The translations under genes and the position numbers were made by a program. 64,000 bases of DNA from assembly GCF_030035675.1 (NCBI RefSeq), contig NC_084493.1, forward strand, positions 20,995,822 to 21,059,821, given 5' to 3'. Source of the DNA: Rhineura floridana (lineage: Eukaryota > Chordata > Lepidosauria > Squamata > Rhineuridae). Shown here piece after piece: positions 55,037-64,000 of the stretch; the stretch's first letter is position 1; every line of letters starts with the position of its first letter. The notes under the pieces are model-generated. The model made no database searches and was not told the DNA's origin. It was given only the letters and a program-made list of their open reading frames with translations.

Positions 55037-55700
55037 CTGTCCAGCCCAGAGTCGGATAAACGAGATGGAGGTGAGGTTTGGTCTAATTCTCGTTTTATAA
55101 GTGTGATGGTTACATCCAAAGCGGTGCGCTTCATAAACCTGTCTACTCCGACTCACTGCTTTCCCTAAATAGCCTACCTAAACAGTCTCTGCAGCGTGTG
55201 AGGAGAGTTGACTCAGCACTAGAGCCTGGGTGGGCACCTGCTTAAGTAGGGAAGGTTTTCGCGCGTAAACGACGGCTCCTCGGGAGTGCCACCCTCTGAA
55301 AGCCTCTCTTCTCATGCCTTCTCGTGCGGGGCAATGGGGGGGGGAGCCTCCGACGACCCATCTGACAGCAGGGCTTTGCTAGGTGATGGCGTAACCTCAG
55401 GGAGCAGGAAGCTGGTTGGCAGGGAAGCGTTTGAAGTGCCGGGCGGGGATTCCTCGGCAGGTGGGGTTGGCATGCACAAAGGGTCGCCTCCCAACAGTTC
55501 AGGCGGGGAGCTCGCAGGTGGGATGGGATCTGCCTCGATGGGGGTGCTGGCTGAGGAAGTCTGCAGGCTGGCAGAGTCCCCCCCTCCTTCAATGTCCCCA
55601 GAGACCTCATCCTCATCTGACTCCCCTCCTTGATCTAACTCCCCATGCGTCTGGGGCGCAACAGCAACTCTGAATCCCTCATCCTAGAAAACTGTGTCAT
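55037..55700 (-). mobile_element. Solo LTR, Ty3/Gypsy-type (fossil)
   Basis: About 664 bp read on the minus strand, ending GGGCTGGACA, with ATAAAACGAGAATTAGAC near the end, similar in layout and wording to the LTR at 62108 (which ends GGGCCTGACA). TGCAA flanks it on both sides (55032-55036 and 55701-55705), a probable 5-bp target duplication. No internal region is present, so it is the product of LTR-LTR recombination. It is an older relative of the element at the right edge. Confidence 0.75.
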
Positions 55701-56047
55701 TGCAATAGTTTATATTTAATCAAATATTTGACTTCATAAAATCAGAAAATGTGCTGTTACTACAGCTGCATACAAAGTAATGCTGTCAGTCAGTAAGTTA
55801 AGCATTAAATTATCTGCATTAAGCATTAAATTGTCTGTATTAGTGTTATCTATTGAAATTACATTTTCATTTGTATGGTTGTAAATTAATCTCTCACTCA
55901 CAGTTTCCATAGTAAACGTTTAGTTATTCATTACATCTGGCCTGTGCACTCCCTCTTCCCTTCACATGCCTCTTTTTCCCCAGTTTGCAGGACAAGTGTA
56001 ACAGTTTGGTAGTTTGGATAAAACAAGCTTATATACATTGTGCTAAG

Positions 56048-56160
56048 CTTTGGCCCTCCAGATGTTGCTGGACTACAACTCCCACAACCTCTCACTATTG
56101 GCCATGTTGGCTGGGGTTGATTGGAGTTAGGACCCCAACAACATCTGGCCACTCCTCCTA
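56048..56160. mobile_element. Foldback MITE, family 1
   Basis: TTTGGCCCTCCAGATGTTGC ... CAACAACATCTGGCCACTCC. Confidence 0.8.
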
Positions 56161-56204
56161 TAACACCATAGCATAGTTTATTGTTGCATATGACCCACCC
56201 GAGA

Positions 56205-56425
56205 GCCAGTGTGGTGTAGTGGTTAACGTGTTGGTCTACGACCTGAGATACCACAGCTCAAATCCCTACACAGCCATGAAGCTCACTGGGTAACCTTGGG
56301 CCAGTCACTGCCTCTCAGCCTCAGAAGAAGGCAATGGTAAACCCCCTTGGAATCCCACTTACCATAAAAACCCTATTCTTAGGGCTGCCATAAGTCAGAA
56401 TCGACTTGAAGGCAGTCCATGACCC
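56205..56425 (+). repeat. Sauria-type SINE, near full length
   Basis: Head GAGCCAGTGTGGTGTAGTGG, TTAACGTGTTGGTCTACGAC; core GAAGCTCACTGGGTAACCTT; BovB-like tail GGCTGCCATAAGTCAGAATC and GACTTGAAGGCAGT. The best copy of this family in the window. Confidence 0.9.
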
Positions 56426-56474
56426 ACCCAAGATCTTAAAAGGATCTGATCCTAGCAAAATCCCATGGCAAAAT

Positions 56475-56650
56475 GGCTGTGTATGCAACATACATTTAAA
56501 GCACATTATTTTCCCCAAAGAATCCTGGGAACTGTAGTTTACTCCCCCTCCCCAAGACCTACAATTCCCAGCATCCTTAACAAACTACAGTTCTCAGGAT
56601 TCTTTGGGGAAAATAATGTCCTTTACATGTATGATGTGTATGCACCTAAA
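56475..56650. mobile_element. Foldback MITE, family 2
   Basis: Arms CCCCAAAGAATCCTGGGAAC and GTTCTCAGGATTCTTTGGGG, with TGTATGCA at both outer ends. Confidence 0.85.
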
Positions 56651-56734
56651 GTTTCTGTACTGTTATGTGTCTGCAGAAAATGCACAGGATGATAATCGCC
56701 TTACTCATTTTGTCTGGGGGAAAAACGCAAAATC

Positions 56735-56835
56735 CACAGGAGGGCAGTATCTTTAGCAGGGCCAACCAAAAACAGTAACAAAAGTCAAAGATAGTGCTTT
56801 GAAGTTCTCCAGAACTCTTCATCAGGCAGGATATT
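56735..56835. repeat. Interspersed repeat fragment
   Basis: AGCAGGGCCAACCAAAAACA ... CAGAACTCTTCATCAGGCAG resembles the repeat at 1689. Confidence 0.35.
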
Positions 56836-56839
56836 AAAC

Positions 56840-57760
56840 AAAAAACAATGGACAACAAAACCTGGGAGTAGTGTAATTCCTCCCCATGCCTGTAACTTAC
56901 AACAGTCTTGAGATGGAATGCAGATATAACTGAATTAGCCTCTTAAGGTGCATCCAGGTCTATTAGGACAAAAAAAAGGGGGGGGGGAGAAAAAACAAAT
57001 GTTCTTCCATTTGGAGAATATAAAATCTAGTAATTACTCAATTCTGTCTCAATCCAATTATACTTGCAAAACTCCTCCTGCATTCCAGCTCAAGACTATT
57101 ATAAACTGCAGACTTGGAACTCCCGCTTCTTCTCTCCCCTGCCTCCCACCTTGTTTAACTTCCTGATAAAGAGTTCCTAAGAACTCAAAATCTTGCTCAC
57201 TATTCTGTGGCATTTTAATTGGTCCCAATAAAAGGTATTGCTCAACGACAGATTTTCAGTTTTCCCCCTATTTGTCTTCTCTAAACATTTTTTTGCTTGT
57301 AAGTGTTTAACATAGTGAAAAGGTCTGGTTGTCCTACCAGGGAAAGGCAGCCAACTGCTTGGATTGTTGTCTCTGGGTAATTACTGCAGATCAGTCACTC
57401 TGTTGTTATAATTAAGCCAAAAATCTTTGCCAATGAAAGACACGGAAACTGAACTGTTTTCCTAAAAGGAAAGCTTACCTGCGGGAAAGCTGCAAAAACA
57501 ACAAATAGCAGCATTACTCACTGGCAGGATGAAACCAGGAGTTATTTAGCTGGCCCATTTATTTCAGAAACATTGTAAGAGTTTGCTTTGTTTTGCCAAT
57601 AGCCAGACTCTTATTGGATCAAATTCTCTCTAACATGTTCCTGCCTTTCTTCAAATGTCCCATACAGATTTGTTTATAGCAGCAGTTTTTTTTAAAAAAA
57701 ATAATTTTTAGTTCATAACTTGTACATTATAATGATACATGTAGTGCAAATACATAAAAA
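56840..57760 (-). other. Probable ZNF592 intron, unassigned
   Basis: Nothing recognised. Confidence 0.35.
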
Positions 57761-57764
57761 ATGT

Positions 57765-58095
57765 AAATGTACTGCCTTCAAGTTGATTCCAACTTATGGC
57801 GACCCTATGAATAGGGTTTTCATGAGGCTGAGAGGCAGTGACTGGCCCAAGGTCACCCAGTGAGCTTCATGGCTATGTGGGGATTCGAACCCTGGTCTCC
57901 CAGGTCGTAGTCCAGGACCTTAAACCAGCCTTTCCCAACCAGTGTGCCTCCAGATGTTGCTGGACTACAATTCCCATCTTTCCTGACCATTGGCAATGCT
58001 GGCTGAGGCTGATGGGAGTTGTGGTCCAACAACATCTGGAGGCACACTGGTTGGGAAAGGCTGCTTTAACCACTACACCACACTGGCTCTCTACA
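57765..58095 (-). repeat. Sauria-type SINE, split by a MITE
   Basis: Tail GTACTGCCTTCAAGTTGATT and CCAACTTATGGCGACCCTAT on the left; core GGTCACCCAGTGAGCTTCAT; head TAACCACTACACCACACTGG and CTCT on the right. The head is cut by the element at 57927-58067. Confidence 0.88.
57927..58067. mobile_element. Foldback MITE inside a SINE head
   Basis: CCTTTCCCAACCAGTGTGCC ... GGCACACTGGTTGGGAAAGG, a nearly perfect 140-bp palindrome. Its ends differ from the main family 1 (CCTTTCCCAACC), so it is a subfamily. Confidence 0.9.
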
Positions 58096-58264
58096 AATTA
58101 AACACAACATAAGGTTGTATATTATCTTGATACTTGTTCCAAAACATCAAAAATAAAGCCCATTTTTCAATAAATCTGTTCAACTGATTAATTCGTAATT
58201 CCTTATGTCAATTTAATCATAACCACAATAGGTCACATTTTCTCAATCCATTCTCTAAAAGAGA

Positions 58265-58311
58265 GCTTCTCAGCCTTTTGGCTATGATCAGGTATAGTAA
58301 CAGTTCTTGGT
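58265..58311 (+). pseudogene. U2 snRNA 5'-end fragment
   Basis: GCTTCTCAGCCTTTTGGCTA and TGATCAGGTATAGTAACAGT, TCTTGG follow the first 45-48 nt of U2 snRNA (GCTTCTCGGCCTTTTGGCTA, AGATCAAGTGTAGTATCTGT, TCTTA) with a handful of changes. The rest of U2 is absent, so it is a truncated pseudogene and not functional. Confidence 0.85.
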
Positions 58312-58402
58312 CACAGGCAGTGGAGTCTGTGGGAAGTCTGAATGACATCAATGGCCTTGGTAGGATGACTCCACCCCATTTACAGACAGTGTGTTGTAGA
58401 GC

Positions 58403-58510
58403 AGGGATGGGGAACCTATGTTCCTCCAGATATTGTTGGACTCCAGCCTTCTATCAGCCTCCAGCCTCCTATCAGCATGGCCACTGTTCAGTCCAACAAC
58501 GGGTTCCCTA
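58403..58510. mobile_element. Foldback MITE, family 1, rearranged
   Basis: GATGGGGAACCTATGTTCCT, CCAGATATTGTTGGACTCCA; the right arm is shortened and a CCTCCTATCAGC unit is repeated. Confidence 0.6.
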
Positions 58511-58514
58511 TACC

Positions 58515-58990
58515 TGACATAGAATAAGTGGAAGATTTAGCACTCACTTTAATCCCCAAACGTAATGCCTCCTCCGCTTTGCTCCTCAATGCCTGTTAAA
58601 TTACTGAAATTGCCTTCCATTTTGAAACACAAAGGGCCCCTTCTATGCAGATATCCCATGTGAAGCGTGCATGCAGTCTACAAGCAGTTTTCTTACACGC
58701 AAGTGATAAGCACACCCTTCTGTTTTGCTACATATACACATGCAGAAGCTGTGGCCACTTGCTTTCAACAGTTGTGTTCAAGTGACAAAATAAAAATGTG
58801 CATTTGTCAGAGATGATGATGCATTTGCAGTCTTTCTATTCAGAAATGATAGCCAATACTAATAGTCTCCAGTATGTGCAAGGCTCATGCTATTTTATTT
58901 TCCCAGTACAGGGTCTTTGAGCAAAATGGATGAAGCCAGCAGCAGCTCCTAGCTGCACTCCAGCAAGACCACTCTTCTGCCCTTATGTGC
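58515..58990 (-). other. Probable ZNF592 intron, unassigned
   Basis: Nothing recognised. Confidence 0.35.
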
Positions 58991-58995
58991 CTATT

Positions 58996-59085
58996 TGAAT
59001 TTATTTATTTATTATTTATTTATTAAATTTATATCCTACCCTTCCTCCCGGGAGGAGCCCAGGACGGTGACAGAGCAGAAGTAGC
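58996..59085 (-). mobile_element. LINE 3' tail fragment
   Basis: (TTTA)n, TTTATATCCTACCCTTCCTC and CCGGGAGGAGCCCAGGACGG. Confidence 0.6.
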
Positions 59086-59094
59086 CAGCAAGAT

Positions 59095-59192
59095 GTCCTC
59101 CGGATGTTGCTGGATCACAACTCCCATCATCCTTGACCACTGGCCAGGCAGGCAGGAGCTGACGGAAGCTGAAGCCCAATAACATCTGGAGA
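59095..59192. mobile_element. Foldback MITE family 1, fragment
   Basis: CTCCGGATGTTGCTGGATCA ... AATAACATCTGGAGAATATC. Confidence 0.7.
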
Positions 59193-59249
59193 ATATCTCA
59201 TTGGCTTTCTCGACAACAGAGGGGAGGAAAAGCCTACAGCCCCATGACA

Positions 59250-59252
<3 letters not shown>

Positions 59253-59342
<90 letters not shown>
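59253..59342. repeat. Compound (CT)n(CA)n microsatellite
   Basis: About 24 CT units running straight into about 20 CA units. The Arg-Glu and Val-Cys repeat frames here are artefacts. Confidence 0.97.
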
Positions 59343-59343
<1 letters not shown>

Positions 59344-59734
59344 AAGGGCACCTTAGAGGCTATGTCTGAAACTATCTTTATATCTATCTTCAGCACTACC
59401 CCAAGTGCCTTAAATTTTAAAACATACAAGAAATGCTACTTCTGTTTTCAGATTATTTATGTTTTCAGTAGTTTAGAACTTTGTGAGCACCCTTTGGCAA
59501 TCAACACCAATCATTTCTGCAAAACTGTGTCTCATTCCTGGTACTCCTAAACATGAAACGCCCTACCACCACCCCATACTGTGTTGGAATTTGCTGATCC
59601 TGTAAGGTCAGGGTAGAACTCAAGTTAGATTATCTCACTGTCCCGGAACAAAACTGAAAGTGAAACCAAAAAGAGATGCTGAACCCAACAGCTCACTAGC
59701 AATGTTCTCTGTGTCACCCACTCAACAAAAGATC

Positions 59735-59866
59735 CTAGGTTCAATCCCTGGCATCTTCAGGTAGAGCTGTCAAAGATTCCTGCCTGAAACATTGGAGAGC
59801 AGCTGCCAGTCAGTGTAGACTGAGCTAGATGGTATGTCTTGGTATGAGGCGGATTCTTATGTTCCT
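59735..59866 (+). repeat. Second tRNA-SINE family, partial
   Basis: GATCCTAGGTTCAATCCCTG, GCATCTTCAGGTAGAGCTGT, GAGAGCAGCTGCCAGTCAGT and GTAGACTGAGCTAGATGG. Confidence 0.85.
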
Positions 59867-60514
59867 ACAAAAGATTCAGGATGGATTCTATCATACATGC
59901 TGCAATTCCTGAAAATCTAATTGTGCAATGCAATTGTAGATACACTCTCAAATTTAACAATACAAAGGAAGCACATGCAAAACTTTGGTAGCCCGAGTAT
60001 CACCCACTGGAATGTTACACTTATTCTGGCTACACCAGGTACCAGTTGGCAGCTGTTATCCTTGCAAACTATGAATCACAATAAAGGTTGCTGCTGTGCT
60101 GTGCTTTAGGTCAGAGAGCTTCTGAAGCCGGCTGATGTCCTAACTGCAGTTTTAGAGGTGTTAACCTATGTTCAGGAATGGTTGTTAAGAAAAATCTATG
60201 AGTTATTTTATGTATTTATAGAAATAAATCATATGTTAGTCCGACATACACATTTGCACAACAGAGTTTTTCTGTAACAGTGGCCACCCCACCCCCCAAG
60301 CACAGGAAACACCTCTGAAAGCTCACAAAGAGTAAAGCCGAGCCTGAACATAAAACCGGTCAAAACCATTATTTTTGACTCCCAGTGGGAACTCTTTGCT
60401 GAAATTAAACAAAATATAAATTCAAAGTTACCAGTTCAGGACAATAGTTTAATTAAAAGCCAATGGTGCAAAGGCTCCAGACTCTGCTGCTTCCTTTCCA
60501 AATACCTTTCCTTA

Positions 60515-60710
60515 AGAACATAGGAAACTGCTTTATACCAAGTTGAGCGGCTGATCCCTCTAACCAGTATTGTCCACACTGACTGGCAGCAGCTCTCCAA
60601 GATTTCAGACTTGGGTTCCTCTCTGCCCTATCTGGAGATGCTGGGGGTTGAACCTGGGACCTTCCACATGCAAAGCAGATGCTCTACCACTGAGCTATGG
60701 CCCTCCACCT
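60515..60710 (-). repeat. Second tRNA-SINE family, near full length
   Basis: GAACATAGGAAACTGCTTTA, GTCCACACTGACTGGCAGCA, CTGGGGGTTGAACCTGGGAC, ATGCAAAGCAGATGCTCTAC and CACTGAGCTATGGCCCTCC. On the minus strand the A box is TAGCTCAGTGGTAGAGCATC and the B box GGTTCAACCCC. Confidence 0.93.
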
Positions 60711-60734
60711 AAGCACTACTGCACATAGAATATG

Positions 60735-61615
60735 GGTGATAAGGTGCAATGGTTGGAGTGCCGAACTACGAAGTAAGAGGCCAAGGCTCAAATCCTCACT
60801 CAGCGGCTTTGAGACAGTCAGTCTCAGTCTAACCTACCTCACAGGGTTGCTGCAAGGATAAAACTGGGGTTGGGGAAGAGAAGAACTCTCTATGCCACCT
60901 TGAGCTCCTTGGAGAAAAACAGGGATTTGTTGTTATGTGCCTTCAAGTCGATGATGACTTATGGCAACTGTATGAATCAGTGACCTCCAATAGCATCTGT
61001 CATGAACCACCCTGTTCAGATCTTGCAAGTTCAGATCTGTGGCTTCCTTTACGGAACCAATCCATCTTGTTCGGTCTTCCTCTTTTTCTACTCCCTTCTG
61101 TTTTCCCCAGCATTATTGTCTTTTCTAGTCAATTATGTCTTCTCATGATGTGTCCAAAGTATGATAACCTCAGTTTCATCGTTTTAGCTTCTAGTGATAG
61201 TTCTGGTTTAATTTGTTCTAACACCCAATTATTTGTCTTTTTCGCAGTCCACTGTATGCACAAAGCTCTCCTCCAACACATTTCAAATGAGTTGATTTTT
61301 CTTTTATCCGCTTTTTTGACTGTCCAGCTTTCACATCCATACATAGAGATCGGGAATACCATGGTCTGAATGATCCTGACTTTGGTGTTCAGTGATACAG
61401 CTTTGCATTTGAGGATCTTTTCTAGTTCTCTCATAGCTGCCCTCTCCAGTCCTAGCCTTCTTCTGATTTCTTGACTATTGTCTCCATTTTGGTTAATGGC
61501 TGTGCCTGAGGTATTGATAATCCTTGTCAAGTTCAATGTCCTCATTGTCAACTGTAAAGTTACATAAATTACCTTGAGCTCCTTGGAGAAAAACTGGGAT
61601 ATAAAGTAATAAAAC
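60735..61615 (+). repeat. tRNA-derived SINE, split by a BovB insertion
   Basis: The 5' part 60735-60926 (GGAGTGCCGAACTACGAAGT, CTAACCTACCTCACAGGGTT, CCACCTTGAGCTCCTTGGAG) continues at 61601-61615 (ATAAAGTAATAAAAC), with the BovB element and one copy of the duplicated target between. Confidence 0.85.
60927..61570 (-). mobile_element. RTE/BovB LINE, 3' 640 bp, with 30-bp target duplication
   Basis: The minus-strand frame 61674-61129 includes RRLGLERAAMRELEKILKCK, AVSLNTKVRIIQTMVFPISM, YGCESWTVKKADKRKINSFE and MKLRLSYFGHIMRRHN, the RTE-BovB C-terminal part; the last part has small deletions. The 30 bp at 60897-60926 (ACCTTGAGCTCCTTGG...GGGAT) recur at 61571-61600 with one change. 5'-truncated. 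Confidence 0.93.
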
Positions 61616-61619
61616 AGAA

Positions 61620-62107
61620 GATTGTATGCTTTGTTGGGCTCAGCACAAATTTCACAACCCTGGCTGATCACCATAGCTGAGGTTTATATCCGCACCAGTC
61701 TTAACCATGCTTTATGCCAATAACTGTTTCTCTTACCAAGGGGTGGCTCCATCTCAGTGGGGCATTGGAATCCATTCCATGTTTTACTCTGAACTTTCAA
61801 GGAGCTCGGACTAAATCCCAGAGCAGATTCCACTGTCCCGCTGACATGGAACCCCCAGCTGCCATTGTTCTTACCCAGGGTTTTGGAACCAGTTTTAAAG
61901 CTAGGCTTCAAATTCTGGTTAATAATCAACTCTGGGAAACATTAACTGCAGTTAAGGCGGGTGCCAACATAAGTCTTAACAATGGTTAAGGCTGGCAGAC
62001 CAGGGGGACGGGGAGGAGGGAATTCATGCCAGGGTAGGGAGGAGCTGGGACAAATGCAATCTTGCAAATCAATTCCTATCCCTTAACCATGGTTAAGTAA
62101 CTGGGAG
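61620..62107. other. Unassigned repeat-like DNA before the LTR element
   Basis: TTAACCATGCTTTATGCC and CTTAACAATGGTTAAGG in inverted order (near 61700 and 61976) suggest the ends of another DNA element, about 290 bp. Confidence 0.4.
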
Positions 62108-64000
62108 TGTTACATGTTCACTATCTCCATAACAGAAGCATCACAAGCTGTCGGAAGGCAGAGCTGGGGTCCCAATCCCGGGGAGCTGGATCCCGGAGAG
62201 TTGGGAGAAGAGTATTCCGATGGATGGCAGAGGGAAGGGGGAGGAACTTCCCCCCTTTGGAGCGAAGATGAAACAGAGGAACTGCCAGTGATAAGGTCGC
62301 TTAGCAACGGGGAGCCTGAGCCCTCCCTGGACATTCTCACGCCTCCCCCTCTTTCAGGCTCAGAGCAAGAGGGGAAAGAGGGAGGGCTGCTCACAGCCGA
62401 AAAGCGGGGAGGCAGTTTACCATCAGCCCCTCCCCTATCCCCCATCCTGGAATCGGAAACTTCAGAAGAGGAGGGGGTGATGCTTCCCCCCTCACCGCGC
62501 ACACGCAGACAGCTGAAAAGACAGGAGAGAAGGGGGGGAAGGCGGGCAGTACCTGAGGGGCAGTTAAGGAGGAGCGAAAGATTGCGCGCCCGTTTGGCCC
62601 TTTCTTAAAGAACAGGCGGGAAGAAGTCCCTTGCTCTGTCAACTTTCTCCCAATGCCGCAGGACCTGTATCCCTGTATTGCTTCATGAGAAAACGCAGTC
62701 TTTGTTTGGACATTACCCTAATAAAACACGAATTAACTACAGCCGTTGGTCTGGTTCCTGAGTCACATCCTGGGCCTGACAGCTTGACAGAGCCTCCTAA
62801 ATCACCCTCAACGCTCTCTTCACTTGACTGGGACAAGATGTCAAAGGGAGCAGCGGGGGGGACGAACCCCACTTCTGAGACGGAAGAAGTGGAACTCTTG
62901 AGGACTAAGGTAGCTGATTTGCAGACGGATGTTCAAGCCCCTGCTAGCAGCAGTCAAGGCGCTGAAGACGGATAATCAAACCTTGAAGGCCACGATAGAC
63001 CAGATGCGAACAGCCCCTCCAGCTGCCGTAGTAAAGGTTCCCATTGGATTGCCCCCAAAATACGCAGGACAAAGTGATCAGTTGGCAACCTTCGTGGCTC
63101 AATGTGAGTTATATCTGGATGTCAGGCACACGGAATTTCCAGACGATGGGGCTAAAGTAGCTTTCGTGATTAGCCTCCTGGAGGGAGAAGCTGCAAAATG
63201 GGTGACTCCGTATCTCGTGAGAAAGGATACTGTCTTAGGAAGGTACAGAGGATTTATACAGGAGATGACCGAGATGTTTCAAGACCCGCAAAGGGCTGAA
63301 ACAGTAGCGCGGCAACTAGGCGCTCTGAAGCAAGCTAAAGGGACTGTTTCCGAGTACACTAACGCTTTTAAAATTCTGTCCCAGGAAACTGGTTACAATG
63401 ACGCCGCCCTGATGTTTATGTACCGGAGTGGATTAAATGCTGAAATCCTGGATGAGTTGGCCAGGACCTCCCCCCCCGCTGACCTACCAGGGCTCATCCG
63501 GCTATGCCTACAGATAGATCACCGGATGGAAGGAAGGCGCCTGGAAAGGAAGCAGGAGGTCCCGAGATACTCAGCCTCGGCATCTCGCAACAAGACCCTT
63601 CCCACTGCAGGGATGGCAGGTAATGCAACTGAGGGACAGGGAGGGGCTAGGCCAAGACTGTCGGAAGAAGAAAAGGAAAGACGACGCTGGGAACGTTTAT
63701 GCTTTTATTGTTCAAAGCCGGGCCATGTGGCCAGAGACTGTGGACTGAAAGGGGGGAAAGCCGAGCCGTCGGGAAACTAGAACACCCAGTCCACGTGCAG
63801 GCCGGTGGACTGGGGGCAGCGTTGTATAAAGGCCCCCCAACGATCCAACCTCCCTCAAAGGGGGTGTTGGTCTTGCCTATTCGGATTACAACTTCCAGAG
63901 GAGTGGTGTTTAATTCCACTGCCTTAATTGACAGTGGAGCCTCCACAAATTTTATTGATGCAAAGTTAGTCAAGCGTCATGGAATTTCCCGGTGGAAACT
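62108..64000 (+). mobile_element. LTR retrotransposon, Ty3/Gypsy-type, 5' part (runs off the window)
   Basis: 5' LTR about 62108-62781 (TG...CA), with an AATAAAA signal near 62720. The gag region follows, about 62838-63780: a coiled-coil-like start, a capsid-like middle (PPKYAGQSDQLATFVAQCEL, LLEGEAAKWVTPYL) and one CCHC zinc knuckle CFYCSKPGHVARDC near its end. A protease start (LIDSGASTNFIDAKL, about 63922 on) is visible at the window end. No envelope can be judged. The visible part is nearly whole, with about one break; the rest is outside the window. The mostly open gag suggests a fairly young copy, but the second LTR needed for dating is not in view. Treated as a fossil copy. Confidence 0.9.

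Noticed and set aside
57479-57495. Possible 11-bp micro-exon on the minus strand (TTTTTGCAG / CTTTCCCGCAG / GTAAGC)
   Set aside because: Splice-like words alone are not enough; no phase or protein evidence ties it to ZNF592.
59029-59340. Frame with Val-Cys and Arg-Glu repeats
   Set aside because: Translation of the (CT)n(CA)n microsatellite.
60515-60710. A functional tRNA gene (good A and B boxes)
   Set aside because: No cloverleaf; the boxes belong to a SINE found many times in the window.
1-64000. CRISPR arrays, bacterial operons or phage islands
   Set aside because: Split genes with GT/AG introns, SINEs and LINEs show vertebrate DNA; repeats are dispersed, not regularly spaced.

Overview
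This window is vertebrate chromosomal DNA, most likely from a squamate reptile (lizard or snake). It holds three host genes, all on the minus strand, in a dense field of interspersed repeats. The repeat set points to squamates: RTE/BovB LINEs, Sauria-type SINEs with a BovB-like tail, L2- and CR1-type LINEs, a 5S-rRNA-derived SINE, many short hAT-like foldback elements, and a Ty3/Gypsy-type LTR element. The species cannot be fixed from the sequence.

Layout, left to right. 0-0.6 kb: first coding exon and TATA promoter of NMB (neuromedin B); the rest of the gene lies beyond the left edge. 0.6-17 kb: intergenic DNA made largely of repeats, including a 2.1-kb L2-like LINE at about 4.0-6.1 kb. 17.06-29.45 kb: a complete SEC11A gene (catalytic subunit of the ER signal peptidase), six coding exons and 179 residues, with a CpG-rich promoter. 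29.5-34.0 kb: intergenic, with CR1 and BovB fragments and a 334-bp foldback transposon. 34.0-52.8 kb and probably on past the right edge: the 3' half of ZNF592, with seven recognised coding exons, one further small exon inferred from splice phase, and a roughly 1.85-kb 3' UTR. 52.8-64 kb: probably ZNF592 intron, with a solo LTR at 55.0-55.7 kb and the 5' part of an LTR retrotransposon from 62.1 kb to the window end.

The three host genes are not an operon and have unrelated jobs: a bombesin-like neuropeptide, secretory-protein processing, and a zinc-finger chromatin co-regulator. Their adjacency matches the mammalian block NMB-SEC11A-ZNF592 (human 15q25). As I recall the human map, ZNF592 is divergent from SEC11A there, whereas here all three genes point the same way.

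I found no convincing undescribed gene system. The most interesting non-gene signals are a minus-strand motif at 23992-24041 that fits a hammerhead ribozyme core, the foldback element at 33322-33655 with mirrored open frames, a BovB copy inserted in a SINE with a 30-bp target duplication, a threefold nest of repeats at 6.7-8.3 kb, and SINE or snRNA fragments derived from 5S rRNA and U2.
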